This document shows positions 16,710 through 25,361 of a stretch of DNA of 60,561 bases, piece by piece. A program made the position numbers and the translations under genes. The notes beneath the pieces were generated by a model. The model saw only the letters and a program-made list of their open reading frames with translations. It was not told where the DNA came from and did not search any database. The stretch's first letter is position 1. Each line of letters opens with the position of its first letter. Source of the DNA: Bacteroidaceae bacterium (GTDB lineage: Bacteria > Bacteroidota > Bacteroidia > Bacteroidales > Bacteroidaceae); the NCBI GenBank assembly GCA_017509605.1, contig JAFWPH010000011.1, positions 1 to 60,561 of the forward strand. Reading direction: 5' to 3'.

Positions 16710-19398
16710 GAACTTTCTTGCCGTTGATAATGTAGAGGCCTTTGGTCGGGTTGTTCACCTTCCGGCCCTGAATGTCGTAAATCTCGTCGCTTCCAACCGT
16801 TTCTTCAACATCAATGTTCTCGATATCAGTCGGGCCCATTTCATCGAAGCTCATGGCGTAGGTGTTCACAAGCTCGTCAGTGACTGTGCTGAGGTCAAGG
16901 AATCCCTTGTTCTTCACCAGGATGTCACCTGTGTACTTGTAGAATCCCACAACGCCCTTGCTGCTGATGTTGAACACGCGGATGTTGGAACGACTGCGAC
17001 CGTTGGCTTCAACAGGTTCTGCCAGCAATGTACCAATGAGGTAGTTGTTAGGCATCTCGATGCTCTCTGTCACTTCAGGAATGATGTTGACGATATTATC
17101 TGTGAGCTCCGTGGAAAGGCTCTCCAGAATGACAGGAGTGTTGGCTGGTATTTGTATGCCAGGGCCTCCGATGAGTTCAGGATGAGCGATACCCTTAGTG
17201 ATAGTCGGTACAACATATGCGCCTACAATCTGGCTTGTTTCTGGAATTGTGTATGGGAAGTCAGTGTTGAGGGTGCAGTAGTAGTAAGTGATGCCGTCTT
17301 CAGTAGATGATACCTTTGCGGGGAATTCAAGTGCGAAATACTCTGCTTTGTTGTCAATTCCCTTCAGCTTCCATACGTTGTTGTCGGCAGGTATGTCACC
17401 TTCAACAGCAATAAGCGTAGTCTGGCCTGGGATTTGAGCGATACTGTATCGCTTGTTGGGCTGCACATTGGCAAAGAATGCTTCTGTAGCATCTGGGTCT
17501 GCTGCCTCGTTAACCACAAATGTGATCACTGCGCGGAGCTGGAGGTCTGTCATCTTCGGTACATCGAAGTAGGCCACATATGTGTCAGCGTGTGGAGCAG
17601 TTGGTCTGATGTGAACGGATGGTACATCTTCCAGATGTGCGCTTTCAGCCAGTATGCTCAGTATATTGTTGAGGTCACTAATGAAATCGATGCCCTGGCT
17701 TCTCATACTGGACACTTGATAGTCGATACCATTAGGTGTGAGGTCAACGTTGAATATGGTGCTTGCGTTGGTGACACAATCCTCTTCATCAGAAGAAGCC
17801 TGGATGGTTGTTGCGTCTTCGCCCAAGAGCTCAAGAACATTGCTGGTGGTGACATTCTCCACTCTGTAGTATCCTGCAAGTTCTGCTATATCTGCCGGGC
17901 CGAGCATCCATTTTGCATAATCGCCTGCAGTGGCGAGTTGGTCAGCTGTCACGAAGTCGAACTCGGTGCCGTTTGCTACAATATAGTAGCGTGTTGGGGG
18001 TACTAAGGTGTTATTTGTGGGAACAGGAGGTGTCAGTTTGTCCAACTGCTCTCCTGCGTACGCTCTTTCTGTCCCATCAGTAATCTCAGCCAATGCAGCA
18101 CTCGTCAATGTCTGCCAAAGGCTGGCACTTCCGATACCTTCAAGGAAAGAGGTTGTGAAAGGCATGGCGGGTACATCGAAGTAGAAATATACAGTACCGT
18201 CACCATTGTCCTGCATCTTGATCTTGCCAAACTTCTTGATATACCAGTCGGCAATAACGACAGTCTCATAACCCATGATATAGCCGTAGTTGTCTCTGAA
18301 TCTGGGGTAGAAAAGGTTGTTTCCTCTGATAGCAGTCTTCGTATAGTTCTTAATTGTCGTGTCATCAGGACCAAGTGTGTTCTCGATGTAGTCAAAGATT
18401 GACTTACCGTTGACAGCAAAGTTGTCTATCTGGTAAACATTGTTGCCTTCTCTGATTCTTCCCAACCCAAGAGACGTTGTGGCCTCGTCTTGAGTGTCAG
18501 AACTGAGTTCGCTAAGGTCTGGCTGAGCGATGTCATTACCATTGTAGTTAATGTACTTCTGATTACCCTTGTTCAAGATGTAGTAGTCACCACTCAAGTA
18601 AATATCGTCCTGGCTTGTTCCATTCAGTGTCCAAAGGGTGGAGTTCTTGTTCGACTCGTTAACAGCACTCTCCCTGATGAAAGAGATGCTACCATCTTCT
18701 TGGGCAGCGATATAATAATTCCTGCATTTTGTGAGTGCCCAGTCGTCGCTCCAATGATTCTGAGACACCAGGTATGTATAGGGCTTGATTTGGCTTTTGA
18801 CGTTTTGGACGATATTCAGTCCTACAGGGTCGCTCTCAAAAGCTTCTGCGAGTGCATTGAGTGCGTATTCCCATAGATAAACTCTACCAAGAGCTGAATA
18901 TCTTGCACCTGTTGCTCCCATCACAGTCATGAAAGAGTTGTCGACGAAGTTGGGGATTGTTGGCACTCCAACTTTGAACCTCACGATAGGATTGCCATCT
19001 GCGTCGGCTGTACCAGTTGTTTCAACATTGATTTTTGTGTAACCTTCGCTGATAAGCTGTACCATTGTGAGGAGGTCGGGAACGGTAGCCTGACTGAGAT
19101 AGTCTCCCGTGTGAACATCACTCCTTACTTTGTTGGCCAGTGCGACGAGCATTTCGTCAAGTTTGGCATAAACATCGAACACAGTTGATGTGCCCGGCTG
19201 CTTCATTTGCATTGAATAAGTCTGGTAAGTACCATCATCGTTCTTTGCTCCTATGCCAAGGAATTGATTGTCTGCCAAGGTAACCTCTGAAAAGGAAACA
19301 TTACTAATGGTGTAAGTTCCAGATTCGGGCTTCTGCGCATGAAGACCTAATGTGGTGACGCTTAGCAACAATGAAAACAAAAAAGTACTTTTTTTCAT
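16699..19398 (-). CDS. Large secreted protein of unknown function with NGKK tail
   Basis: The 899-residue product has a signal peptide MKKSTFLFSLLLSVTTLGLHAQ and ends YDIQGRKV...GLYIINGKKVLVR, the tail shared with the GH127 and GH10 enzymes. The middle is beta-rich and acidic, with repeated segments resembling each other (TYQTYSM..., VRFKVGVPTIPNFVDNSFMT near residue 130 and FYFDVPAMPFTTSFLEG near 410). No catalytic motif is evident. A surface-exposed or secreted role, by the type IX system or a variant of it, is inferred from the signal peptide plus tail. The WGNLW peptide gene follows it. Confidence 0.8.
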   Translation of the reverse strand: MKKSTFLFSLLLSVTTLGLHAQKPESGTYTISNVSFSEVTLADNQFLGIGAKNDDGTYQTYSMQMKQPGTSTVFDVYAKLDEMLVALANKVRSDVHTGDYLSQATVPDLLTMVQLISEGYTKINVETTGTADADGNPIVRFKVGVPTIPNFVDNSFMTVMGATGARYSALGRVYLWEYALNALAEAFESDPVGLNIVQNVKSQIKPYTYLVSQNHWSDDWALTKCRNYYIAAQEDGSISFIRESAVNESNKNSTLWTLNGTSQDDIYLSGDYYILNKGNQKYINYNGNDIAQPDLSELSSDTQDEATTSLGLGRIREGNNVYQIDNFAVNGKSIFDYIENTLGPDDTTIKNYTKTAIRGNNLFYPRFRDNYGYIMGYETVVIADWYIKKFGKIKMQDNGDGTVYFYFDVPAMPFTTSFLEGIGSASLWQTLTSAALAEITDGTERAYAGEQLDKLTPPVPTNNTLVPPTRYYIVANGTEFDFVTADQLATAGDYAKWMLGPADIAELAGYYRVENVTTSNVLELLGEDATTIQASSDEEDCVTNASTIFNVDLTPNGIDYQVSSMRSQGIDFISDLNNILSILAESAHLEDVPSVHIRPTAPHADTYVAYFDVPKMTDLQLRAVITFVVNEAADPDATEAFFANVQPNKRYSIAQIPGQTTLIAVEGDIPADNNVWKLKGIDNKAEYFALEFPAKVSSTEDGITYYYCTLNTDFPYTIPETSQIVGAYVVPTITKGIAHPELIGGPGIQIPANTPVILESLSTELTDNIVNIIPEVTESIEMPNNYLIGTLLAEPVEANGRSRSNIRVFNISSKGVVGFYKYTGDILVKNKGFLDLSTVTDELVNTYAMSFDEMGPTDIENIDVEETVGSDEIYDIQGRKVNNPTKGLYIINGKKVLVR

Positions 19399-19515
19399 TT
19401 TTTTGTCGTATTATTAATTTAACATTTCTCTTTTTACTGTGCTGACTTTTTGGAGTTAGCAGCGTTCGAAGGCTATTTGTCTGAAGAAATCTCGACTAAT
19501 TACCCATATTCCGTG

Positions 19516-19546
19516 CAAAGTTATATAATTTCAAAATAATAACAAT
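19516..19546 (-). promoter_or_regulatory. Promoter of the 899-residue secreted protein gene
   Basis: TAACTTTG on the minus strand (19516-19523) has ATTG 19 bases upstream (19543-19546), close to the consensus. The implied leader is about 110 bases. Confidence 0.6.
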
Positions 19547-19649
19547 AAAAAACCGCATTATTATTTGATAAATTGGTCATTTTTCTTGTAAAGGCGATGA
19601 TTACTTCAATAATCTGACACTTTCTTTCTGGCTAACTTGTGGTTTGCGA

Positions 19650-19697
19650 AAAAACAAAGTCACGATTCTCACGTCATGTGTGTGAGTATCGTGACTT
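19650..19697 (-). terminator. Terminator after asnS
   Basis: AAGTCACGAT pairs with ATCGTGACTT (19657-19666 with 19688-19697). After one T-T mismatch CTCAC pairs with GTGAG, with a 9-base loop. On the minus strand it runs into TTTGTTTTTT. Confidence 0.8.
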
Positions 19698-19751
19698 GTC
19701 AATCTCGCCTTATGGCGGTGGAATCACTTGTAACCGATGCGTTGTGATGAT

Positions 19752-21155
19752 TTAGAACTCAGCTGTCTTCGGGGTTCTTGGGAATGGAATGACATCGCGG
19801 ATGTTCTGCATGCCGGTGACGAAGAGGATGAGACGCTCGAATCCTAAGCCGAAGCCTCCATGTGGGCAAGTGCCGAACTTACGTGTGTCGAGATACCACC
19901 ACATGTCTTTCATCGGGATGTTGAGCTCGTTGATTCTGTTGATGAGCTTATCGTAGCTTTCCTCACGCACGCTACCTCCGATGATCTCACCGATTTGCGG
20001 GAACAGTACGTCTGTGCCTTGTACGGTCTTGCCATCTTCGTTCTGTTTCATGTAGAAGGCCTTGATTTCCTTGGGATAATCGGTGAGGATTACGGGCTTC
20101 TTGAAATGCTCCTCCACAAGGTAACGCTCGTGTTCGCTGGCCAAGTCCATGCCCCATTTGATTGGGAATTCGAACTTTCGTCCTTTAGCTGCGGCTTCTT
20201 CCAGAATCTTTATACCTTCTGTGTAAGGAAGACGGATGAAGTCTGTAGATACGACTGAGTTAAGGCGTTCGATGAGTGTCTTGTCAATCATTTTGTTGAG
20301 GAACTCCAAATCGTCCTGACAGTTGTCGAGTGCCCATTGCACACAGTATTTGATGAATTCCTCTTCCAGGTCCATGAGGTCGTTCATGTCGATAAAAGCC
20401 ACCTCGGGCTCAATCATCCAGAACTCAGCCAGATGTCGTGGGGTGTTGGAGTTTTCTGCTCGGAAGGTGGGTCCGAAGGTGTAGATCTGTCCCAGCGCTG
20501 TGGCACCGAGCTCGCCTTCAAGTTGCCCTGAGACAGTGAGGCTTGTCATCTTTCCGAAGAAGTCGTCGTCGTAGATGATTCGTCCTTCCTCATCCTTTTT
20601 GAGGTCATAGAGGTTCTTGGTCGTCACTTGGAACATCTCTCCTGCGCCTTCGCAGTCGCTTGCTGTGATGATAGGCGAGTGGAAGTAGAAGAATCCCCTG
20701 TCGTGGAAGAACTTATGGATGGCGATGGCCATGTTGTGGCGAATGCGGAACACCGCTCCGAAGGTGTTGGTACGCAGTCTCATGTGTGCGTGCTGCCTCA
20801 TGTATTCGAAGGTCTGTCCTTTCTTCTGCATGGGGTAGTCTTGGGGGCATGTGCCGTAGATTTCAATTTCCTCCGCCTGGATCTCAACATTCTGTCCGGC
20901 CCCTGGGCTTTCAACGAGCAGTCCGTTGACGTTGATACAAGCGCCAGTAGTGATTTGCTTGATGGTCTCGGGGTCGAATTTCTCACCGTCGGCCACTATC
21001 TGAACATTCTTTATAGTAGAACCGTCATTGAGTGCAATGAAGTTCACGGCCTTGCTTCCACGCTTCGTTCTCACCCAACCCTTCACGTTGACTTTTGTTC
21101 CGTAGTCAACCCTCTTGAGCAGGTCCACGATTCTTGTTCTACGAATAGTTTCCAT
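19752..21155 (-). CDS. asnS: Asparaginyl-tRNA synthetase
   Basis: This class IIb synthetase charges tRNA-Asn. The 467-residue product has an N-terminal OB-fold ([25 protein letters not shown], about 15-45), motif 2 in [21 protein letters not shown], and motif 3 in [16 protein letters not shown] near the end. The sequence [14 protein letters not shown] is typical of AsnS rather than Asp[14 protein letters not shown] at 21155 is chosen; the longer frame to 21263 runs into the upstream gene. The pseudouridine synthase gene ends 50 bases upstream. Confidence 0.95.
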   Translation of the reverse strand: METIRRTRIVDLLKRVDYGTKVNVKGWVRTKRGSKAVNFIALNDGSTIKNVQIVADGEKFDPETIKQITTGACINVNGLLVESPGAGQNVEIQAEEIEIYGTCPQDYPMQKKGQTFEYMRQHAHMRLRTNTFGAVFRIRHNMAIAIHKFFHDRGFFYFHSPIITASDCEGAGEMFQVTTKNLYDLKKDEEGRIIYDDDFFGKMTSLTVSGQLEGELGATALGQIYTFGPTFRAENSNTPRHLAEFWMIEPEVAFIDMNDLMDLEEEFIKYCVQWALDNCQDDLEFLNKMIDKTLIERLNSVVSTDFIRLPYTEGIKILEEAAAKGRKFEFPIKWGMDLASEHERYLVEEHFKKPVILTDYPKEIKAFYMKQNEDGKTVQGTDVLFPQIGEIIGGSVREESYDKLINRINELNIPMKDMWWYLDTRKFGTCPHGGFGLGFERLILFVTGMQNIRDVIPFPRTPKTAEF

Positions 21156-21205
21156 ATATAATGAATTCTCGTTGTGTTGGTAAAATTGATAAAAAAAGAT
21201 ATTCC

Positions 21206-22639
21206 TTATTCGAAAGAACCGATATGCAGCATGGCTACCTCTTGCTCTGTGAGGTATCTCCAATCTCCTCTTTTGAGTCCTTTCTTGGTGAGGCCTGCGA
21301 ACATCACTCTGTCGAGTTTCATCACCCGGTATCCCAGATGCTCAAAGATGCGTCGTACGATTCTGTTCTTTCCAGAATGAATCTCGATGCCCACTTGGCT
21401 CTTGTCGGTGTCGGATGCGTAACTGATGGCGTCGGCGTGTATCTCACCGTCTTCCAGTTCCACACCCTCTGCAATCCGCTTGAGGTCGGATGCGGCGACG
21501 TTCTTGTCGAGATAGACGTGGTAGATCTTCTTTTTCAGGAACTTGGGATGAGTGAGTTTGGAGGCAAGGTCGCCGTCGTTGGTGAACAGCAGCACGCCAG
21601 TGGTGTTGCGGTCGAGTCTGCCTACAGGGTAGATGCGCTCTCTGCAGCAGTTCTTCACCAGATCCATCACCGTTTTCCTTGCCTGCGGGTCATCGCTTGA
21701 GGTCACATAGTCCTTCGGTTTGTTCAGCAGGACATAAACCTTCTTCTCGATGCTCACGAGCTGGTCGTGGAAGTGAACGACATCCGTGCGCTTGACCTTG
21801 GTTCCCAGTTCCGACACGATTTCGCCGTTGACCTTGACCACCCCTGCCTGGATGAAATCGTCAGCCTCGCGTCTTGAGCATACACCGGCGTTTGCGAGGA
21901 ACTTGTTCAGACGGATAGGTGCGTCGGGATCCTCGATGTACTCCTTGTACTCAATTCTCTTCTTGAGGCTGTATTTTGCGTTGGGGTCGTATCCTTGTTT
22001 GCGTTGTTTGTTCTTCTGCTGCTGGGGGCGCTGGTTATATCCTCCGCCTTGCTGGTTCTGGTTGTTGTAGCGTGGACGCTGCTGGCTGTAGTCGCCGTTT
22101 CCGTACTGCTGTCCGCCGCCGTTATAGCGGTTGTTGCGCTGGGGATTGTAACCACCCTGGCGATAGTTGCCGTCGTTGTTCTGCTGTCTGTATCCTCCTT
22201 GCTGGTTTGGGCGGTAGTTGTGGGTGTAGGTGGTGTGGTTTCTGCTGAACGCAGGTCTTTGTCCCTCATAGCCACCATCTTGTTGCGGTCTGTTATTGTT
22301 GTACTGTGGCCGTTGCTGTCCGTACTGCTGCCCCCTACGGTAGTCGTTGCTGTTGCTGTTGGAGTAGGTGTTGTTGGAGTTGTTGTATCCCTGTGGGCGG
22401 AATCCCCTGTTTCCTCCATTGTCGCTGCTGTAGGCTCGTTCGGAACGATTGAATCGTGGTCGTTGCTGACGTGGCCCCTGTCCTTGTGTCCGTGTGTGTG
22501 GTGTGCGCTGCTGGTAATTGTTGTCACGGTTGTATGCGCGATAACCTTCACGGCTCTCTGCATTCTCATTGTTTTTAGTCTTGTTGTCCTGGTCGGAATC
22601 CATGTAGGAATCCTCCATAAAAGAATCATTCTCGTTCAT
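21206..22639 (-). CDS. RsuA/RluB-type rRNA pseudouridine synthase with long Q/N/G/R-rich N-terminus
   Basis: The 477-residue product has a catalytic C-terminal half: an S4 RNA-binding domain from about residue 242 ([20 protein letters not shown]), then the RsuA/RluB catalytic domain with [13 protein letters not shown] (Asp343 as the nucleophile) and an [10 protein letters not shown] motif. Residues about 35-220 are low-complexity, dominated by Q, N, G, R and Y in motifs such as [13 protein letters not shown]. They are surely disordered and likely to bind RNA. The enzyme probably modifies 23S or 16S rRNA; which site is unclear. It lies between purB and asnS on the same strand. Confidence 0.92.
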   Translation of the reverse strand: MNENDSFMEDSYMDSDQDNKTKNNENAESREGYRAYNRDNNYQQRTPHTRTQGQGPRQQRPRFNRSERAYSSDNGGNRGFRPQGYNNSNNTYSNSNSNDYRRGQQYGQQRPQYNNNRPQQDGGYEGQRPAFSRNHTTYTHNYRPNQQGGYRQQNNDGNYRQGGYNPQRNNRYNGGGQQYGNGDYSQQRPRYNNQNQQGGGYNQRPQQQKNKQRKQGYDPNAKYSLKKRIEYKEYIEDPDAPIRLNKFLANAGVCSRREADDFIQAGVVKVNGEIVSELGTKVKRTDVVHFHDQLVSIEKKVYVLLNKPKDYVTSSDDPQARKTVMDLVKNCCRERIYPVGRLDRNTTGVLLFTNDGDLASKLTHPKFLKKKIYHVYLDKNVAASDLKRIAEGVELEDGEIHADAISYASDTDKSQVGIEIHSGKNRIVRRIFEHLGYRVMKLDRVMFAGLTKKGLKRGDWRYLTEQEVAMLHIGSFE

Positions 22640-22704
22640 AGTGGTTCTTTTGTGTTAATAGTTATAATGATATTATTGGGGAAATAGTGTTCTTTTTCAA
22701 GTCC

Positions 22705-24051
22705 TTAAAGACCAGTGTAGGTATGTGGTGTGATTTTCCTCAGTTCCTCTTTCACTCTTTCTTCCACGTCGAGTTGATCAATGAAGTCCTTGATGCTCTG
22801 TTCTGTGATGGCATTGTTGGTGCGTGTGAGCGCTTTGAGCGCCTCATAGGGATTGGGATAAGCCTCGCGGCGGAGAATCGTTTGTATTCCCTCTGCGCAG
22901 ACTGCCCATGTGTTGTCGAGGTCGCGGTTGATGGCATCGGTGTTGAGTAGCAGTTTACGCAGTCCCTTGAGTGTGGAAGTCACAGCGATAAGGGCATGTC
23001 CCATGGGGACGCCAATATTTCTCAACACGGTGGAATCGGTGAGGTCTCTTTGTAGTCTGGAGACTGGCAATTTGGCGCTGAGGTGGGCGAGGATGGCGTT
23101 GGCTATGCCGAGGTTTCCTTCGGAGTTCTCGAAATCTATGGGGTTGACTTTGTGGGGCATAGCGCTTGACCCCACTTCCCCAGCCTTGATCTTCTGTTTG
23201 AAATATTCCATCGACACATACATCCAGAAGTCGCGGTCGAGGTCAATGATGATGGTATTGATGCGGCGCATGGCGTCGAACAAGGCTCCGAGGTTGTCGT
23301 AGTTGCTGATTTGGGTGGTCCATTCCTCCCTTTGGAGGCCGAGTTTCTGTGCCACGAAATTGTTTGCGAACTCTTTCCAGTTGTATTGAGGGTAAGCCAC
23401 GTGGTGTGCGTTGAAGTTGCCGGTTGCACCTCCGAACTTCGCCGTTATCTTACAGTTTTTGAGGTTGTTGAGTTGTTCGCTGAGTCTATATACATAGACC
23501 ATCACCTCTTTGCCGAGCCTTGTCGGGCTTGCGGGTTGTCCGTGTGTCTTGGCGAGCATAGGTATGTCGGCCCATTCCTCTGCGTATGCTTTGAGTTGGT
23601 CGATGAGTTCCTCTATTGCTGGGTAGTATGTCTCGTTGAGTGCGTCTTTCAGTGATAGAGGCACACTGGTGTTGTTGATGTCCTGGCTGGTGAGTCCAAA
23701 GTGTACAAACTCCTTGTAGTCAGAGAAATCGCCGATTTTGTCGAGTTGCTCTTTGATGAAATACTCCACGGCCTTGACATCGTGGTTGGTGGTTTTCTCT
23801 ATTTCCTTCACTCTTTCTGCATCATCAATCGTGAAGTCCTTGTAAATGCCTCTGAGCTGATTGAAGAGCGTCTTGTCGAAGTTCTTGAGTTGGGGTAGTG
23901 GTATTTCGCATAACGTGATGAAATACTCGATTTCAACCTTAACTCTGTATTTGATCAACGCGTATTCCGAAAAATACTGGGACAGTTTCTCCGTTTTGCT
24001 TCTGTAGCGTCCGTCTATTGGCGAGATGGCCGTAAGAATGTTCAATTCCAT
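22705..24051 (-). CDS. purB: Adenylosuccinate lyase
   Basis: It cleaves SAICAR and adenylosuccinate, releasing fumarate, in purine synthesis. The 448-residue product has the fumarase/aspartase superfamily signature SSAMPHKVNPIDFENSEGN (about residues 285-303), with the catalytic serine loop, and KTHGQPASPTRLGKE. The length and start MELNILTAISPIDGRY fit the E. coli-like form. Its promoter lies about 220 bases upstream, giving a long leader in which I found no known riboswitch. Confidence 0.95.
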   Translation of the reverse strand: MELNILTAISPIDGRYRSKTEKLSQYFSEYALIKYRVKVEIEYFITLCEIPLPQLKNFDKTLFNQLRGIYKDFTIDDAERVKEIEKTTNHDVKAVEYFIKEQLDKIGDFSDYKEFVHFGLTSQDINNTSVPLSLKDALNETYYPAIEELIDQLKAYAEEWADIPMLAKTHGQPASPTRLGKEVMVYVYRLSEQLNNLKNCKITAKFGGATGNFNAHHVAYPQYNWKEFANNFVAQKLGLQREEWTTQISNYDNLGALFDAMRRINTIIIDLDRDFWMYVSMEYFKQKIKAGEVGSSAMPHKVNPIDFENSEGNLGIANAILAHLSAKLPVSRLQRDLTDSTVLRNIGVPMGHALIAVTSTLKGLRKLLLNTDAINRDLDNTWAVCAEGIQTILRREAYPNPYEALKALTRTNNAITEQSIKDFIDQLDVEERVKEELRKITPHTYTGL

Positions 24052-24273
24052 TTCTCTTGTGATCGTTGTGTTTATAGAATGATAAGTTTCGTCAACTTAA
24101 AGACTTGTCAGGCCGCGTGTTATCAGCTCTTCCTAATTATCAATTCGTTATTATAAGGTGTGGTTTTTTCTTGTGAATGGGCCTGATGTGGTGTGTTTAC
24201 TGTGTGGGTCTAATTGCCTTGCATCCGAGATCCTAAATGATGCCTTGAATGGGGTTGTTTCTTTTTTCGTGTG

Positions 24274-24306
24274 CAAAATTACAACATTTTTCTGTTGCCA
24301 AGCAAA
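24274..24306 (-). promoter_or_regulatory. Promoter of purB
   Basis: TAATTTTG (24274-24281, minus strand) is preceded by TTTG (24303-24306) with a 21-base spacer. The leader to purB is about 215 bases. Confidence 0.65.
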
Positions 24307-24324
24307 TAATATGGTCTGAAAATG

Positions 24325-24699
24325 TTATTTTTGTTTGTTATTGTCAAGATAAGCCAGTCGAAATGTGGTGTAAACCTCAATGATGACAAATGCGACGAAG
24401 GGTATCAGCCAGGCTGATTTGGTGACATAGTATCCCAAAAACCATGTTGGTGTGGCTGTCATGGTAATGGCGGCGAGCAAGAGGATGAGCGCTCCTGCTT
24501 TCTGCTGGGTATGCAATCGCTTGACGACCATGTTTTCGTCATTGTTGGGTGTGAGCATCCTTCCTGCGAAAAACAGGCAGGTGCCAGTGACAAACGTATA
24601 AACAGCCCAGTCAGGATTCCATGACCACATCACGGCGCCGATCAGTACGATCGTTTCTCCTGCCAAAGTAAGCATTGCCAACGTTTTCTTGCTGTCCAT
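24325..24699 (-). CDS. Small integral membrane protein, unknown function
   Basis: The 124-residue product has about four hydrophobic segments (TLAMLTLAGETIVLIGAV, YTFVTGTCLFFAG, AGALILLLAAITMTA, and LIPFVAFVIIEVYTTF). Its ATG at 24699 lies four bases after the stop of the DivIC-like gene, which sets the start and implies translational coupling; the nine extra upstream codons would overlap that gene. No family is recognised. The tie to a cell-division gene suggests an envelope role, but that is inference. Confidence 0.8.
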   Translation of the reverse strand: MDSKKTLAMLTLAGETIVLIGAVMWSWNPDWAVYTFVTGTCLFFAGRMLTPNNDENMVVKRLHTQQKAGALILLLAAITMTATPTWFLGYYVTKSAWLIPFVAFVIIEVYTTFRLAYLDNNKQK

Positions 24700-24703
24700 G
24701 TTT

Positions 24704-25000
24704 CTATTCCTGGTCTTCGATGACAAAGATATCCTCGTTCTCTGTTTTCATGTAGTATTTTTCCCTTGCTACTTCCTTGATGGCTTCCGGGTCGTTCTTC
24801 AGCCTTTCGAGTGTGGTTTTGTCTTCGTTGAATTTTTGCTGGTATTTGTCTATTTCCGCTTGCAGTGCTTGTATTTCTTTCTTCTGTTTGCTGCGGTTGA
24901 TAAGACTTCCCTCACCCACGAAAACAACTGCTACAGCGAAGACCAGAATAGCCAGTGGGTATTTGAATTTCAGGAAATAATGTCTGATAACATGCTTCAT
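24704..25000 (-). CDS. Septum formation initiator (FtsB/DivIC family)
   Basis: The 98-residue product has a single membrane helix at about residues 14-33 (YPLAILVFAVAVVFVG), then a coiled coil (KQKKEIQALQAEIDKYQQKF, about 38-70), and the conserved DPEAIKEVAREKYYM segment. This is the FtsB/DivIC layout of a bitopic divisome protein that scaffolds septal peptidoglycan synthesis. It is followed after three untranslated bases by a small membrane-protein gene. Confidence 0.9.
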   Translation of the reverse strand: MKHVIRHYFLKFKYPLAILVFAVAVVFVGEGSLINRSKQKKEIQALQAEIDKYQQKFNEDKTTLERLKNDPEAIKEVAREKYYMKTENEDIFVIEDQE

Positions 25001-25057
25001 TTTCTTACACGTTCTTGATTTGAATATGCGAAATTACACTTTTTGTTCGATATAATG

Positions 25058-25065
25058 CAAAATTA
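25058..25065 (-). promoter_or_regulatory. Promoter -7 element of the DivIC-like gene
   Basis: TAATTTTG on the minus strand has TTGA near the -33 position and lies about 58 bases before the start codon. Confidence 0.6.
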
Positions 25066-25149
25066 TCGGCCTTTTTTTCAGAGCTCAATCGGTTTTATGG
25101 GTTTATAGGGTATGATGGACACTTGAAATCTAAAAAAAACAGGATGATA

Positions 25150-25181
25150 TTTGTTGGGTTGGTTGAAAGATTGTAACTTTG
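25150..25181 (+). promoter_or_regulatory. Promoter of the thiamine uptake operon
   Basis: TTTG (25150-25153) and TAACTTTG (25174-25181) are 20 bases apart, a full consensus promoter just upstream of the TPP riboswitch. Confidence 0.75.
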
Positions 25182-25195
25182 CATCGCAATTATCA

Positions 25196-25272
25196 AGGAG
25201 GGGTGCCTATTTCGTATTGGCTGAGATTATACCCATTGACCTGATCGGGATAATGCCCGCGTAGGGATAGTT
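25196..25272 (+). promoter_or_regulatory. TPP (thiamine pyrophosphate) riboswitch
   Basis: The THI-element core is complete and in order: GGGGTGCC (from 25199), GGCTGAGA (from 25219), ACCC, TTGACCTGATC, GGATAATGCC and GCGTAGGGA (ending about 25267). It lies in the leader of a TonB-dependent receptor gene and pnuT, so thiamine pyrophosphate should shut down thiamine import. A weak CAGGA/TCCTG pairing followed by a T-rich tract (25283-25340) may be the expression platform. Confidence 0.95.
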
Positions 25273-25361
25273 TGGATAAATGCAGGAATCATGCTTCCGA
25301 GCCTTTTCATGGTCATGCTTTCCGCTTCTCCTGTTTCTTTATTATCTAAAAAACATCAGCG

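Larger units (their letters stand above)
19399..19751. other. 353-base intergenic region
   Basis: It holds the 110-base leader and promoter of the gene at 19398 and the terminator of asnS (19657-19697). Between 19547 and 19656 I see only AT-rich DNA with no gene or repeat. Confidence 0.7.

Noticed and set aside
21907..22687. Long frames on both strands (240 and 230 codons) across the Q/N-rich region of the pseudouridine synthase gene
   Set aside because: They are shadows of repetitive codons: Ser/Thr-rich on one strand, Val/Leu-rich on the other. Neither has a domain.
24052..24270. Purine riboswitch in the long purB leader
   Set aside because: I could not find the conserved purine aptamer loops on the minus strand; only the promoter is supported.
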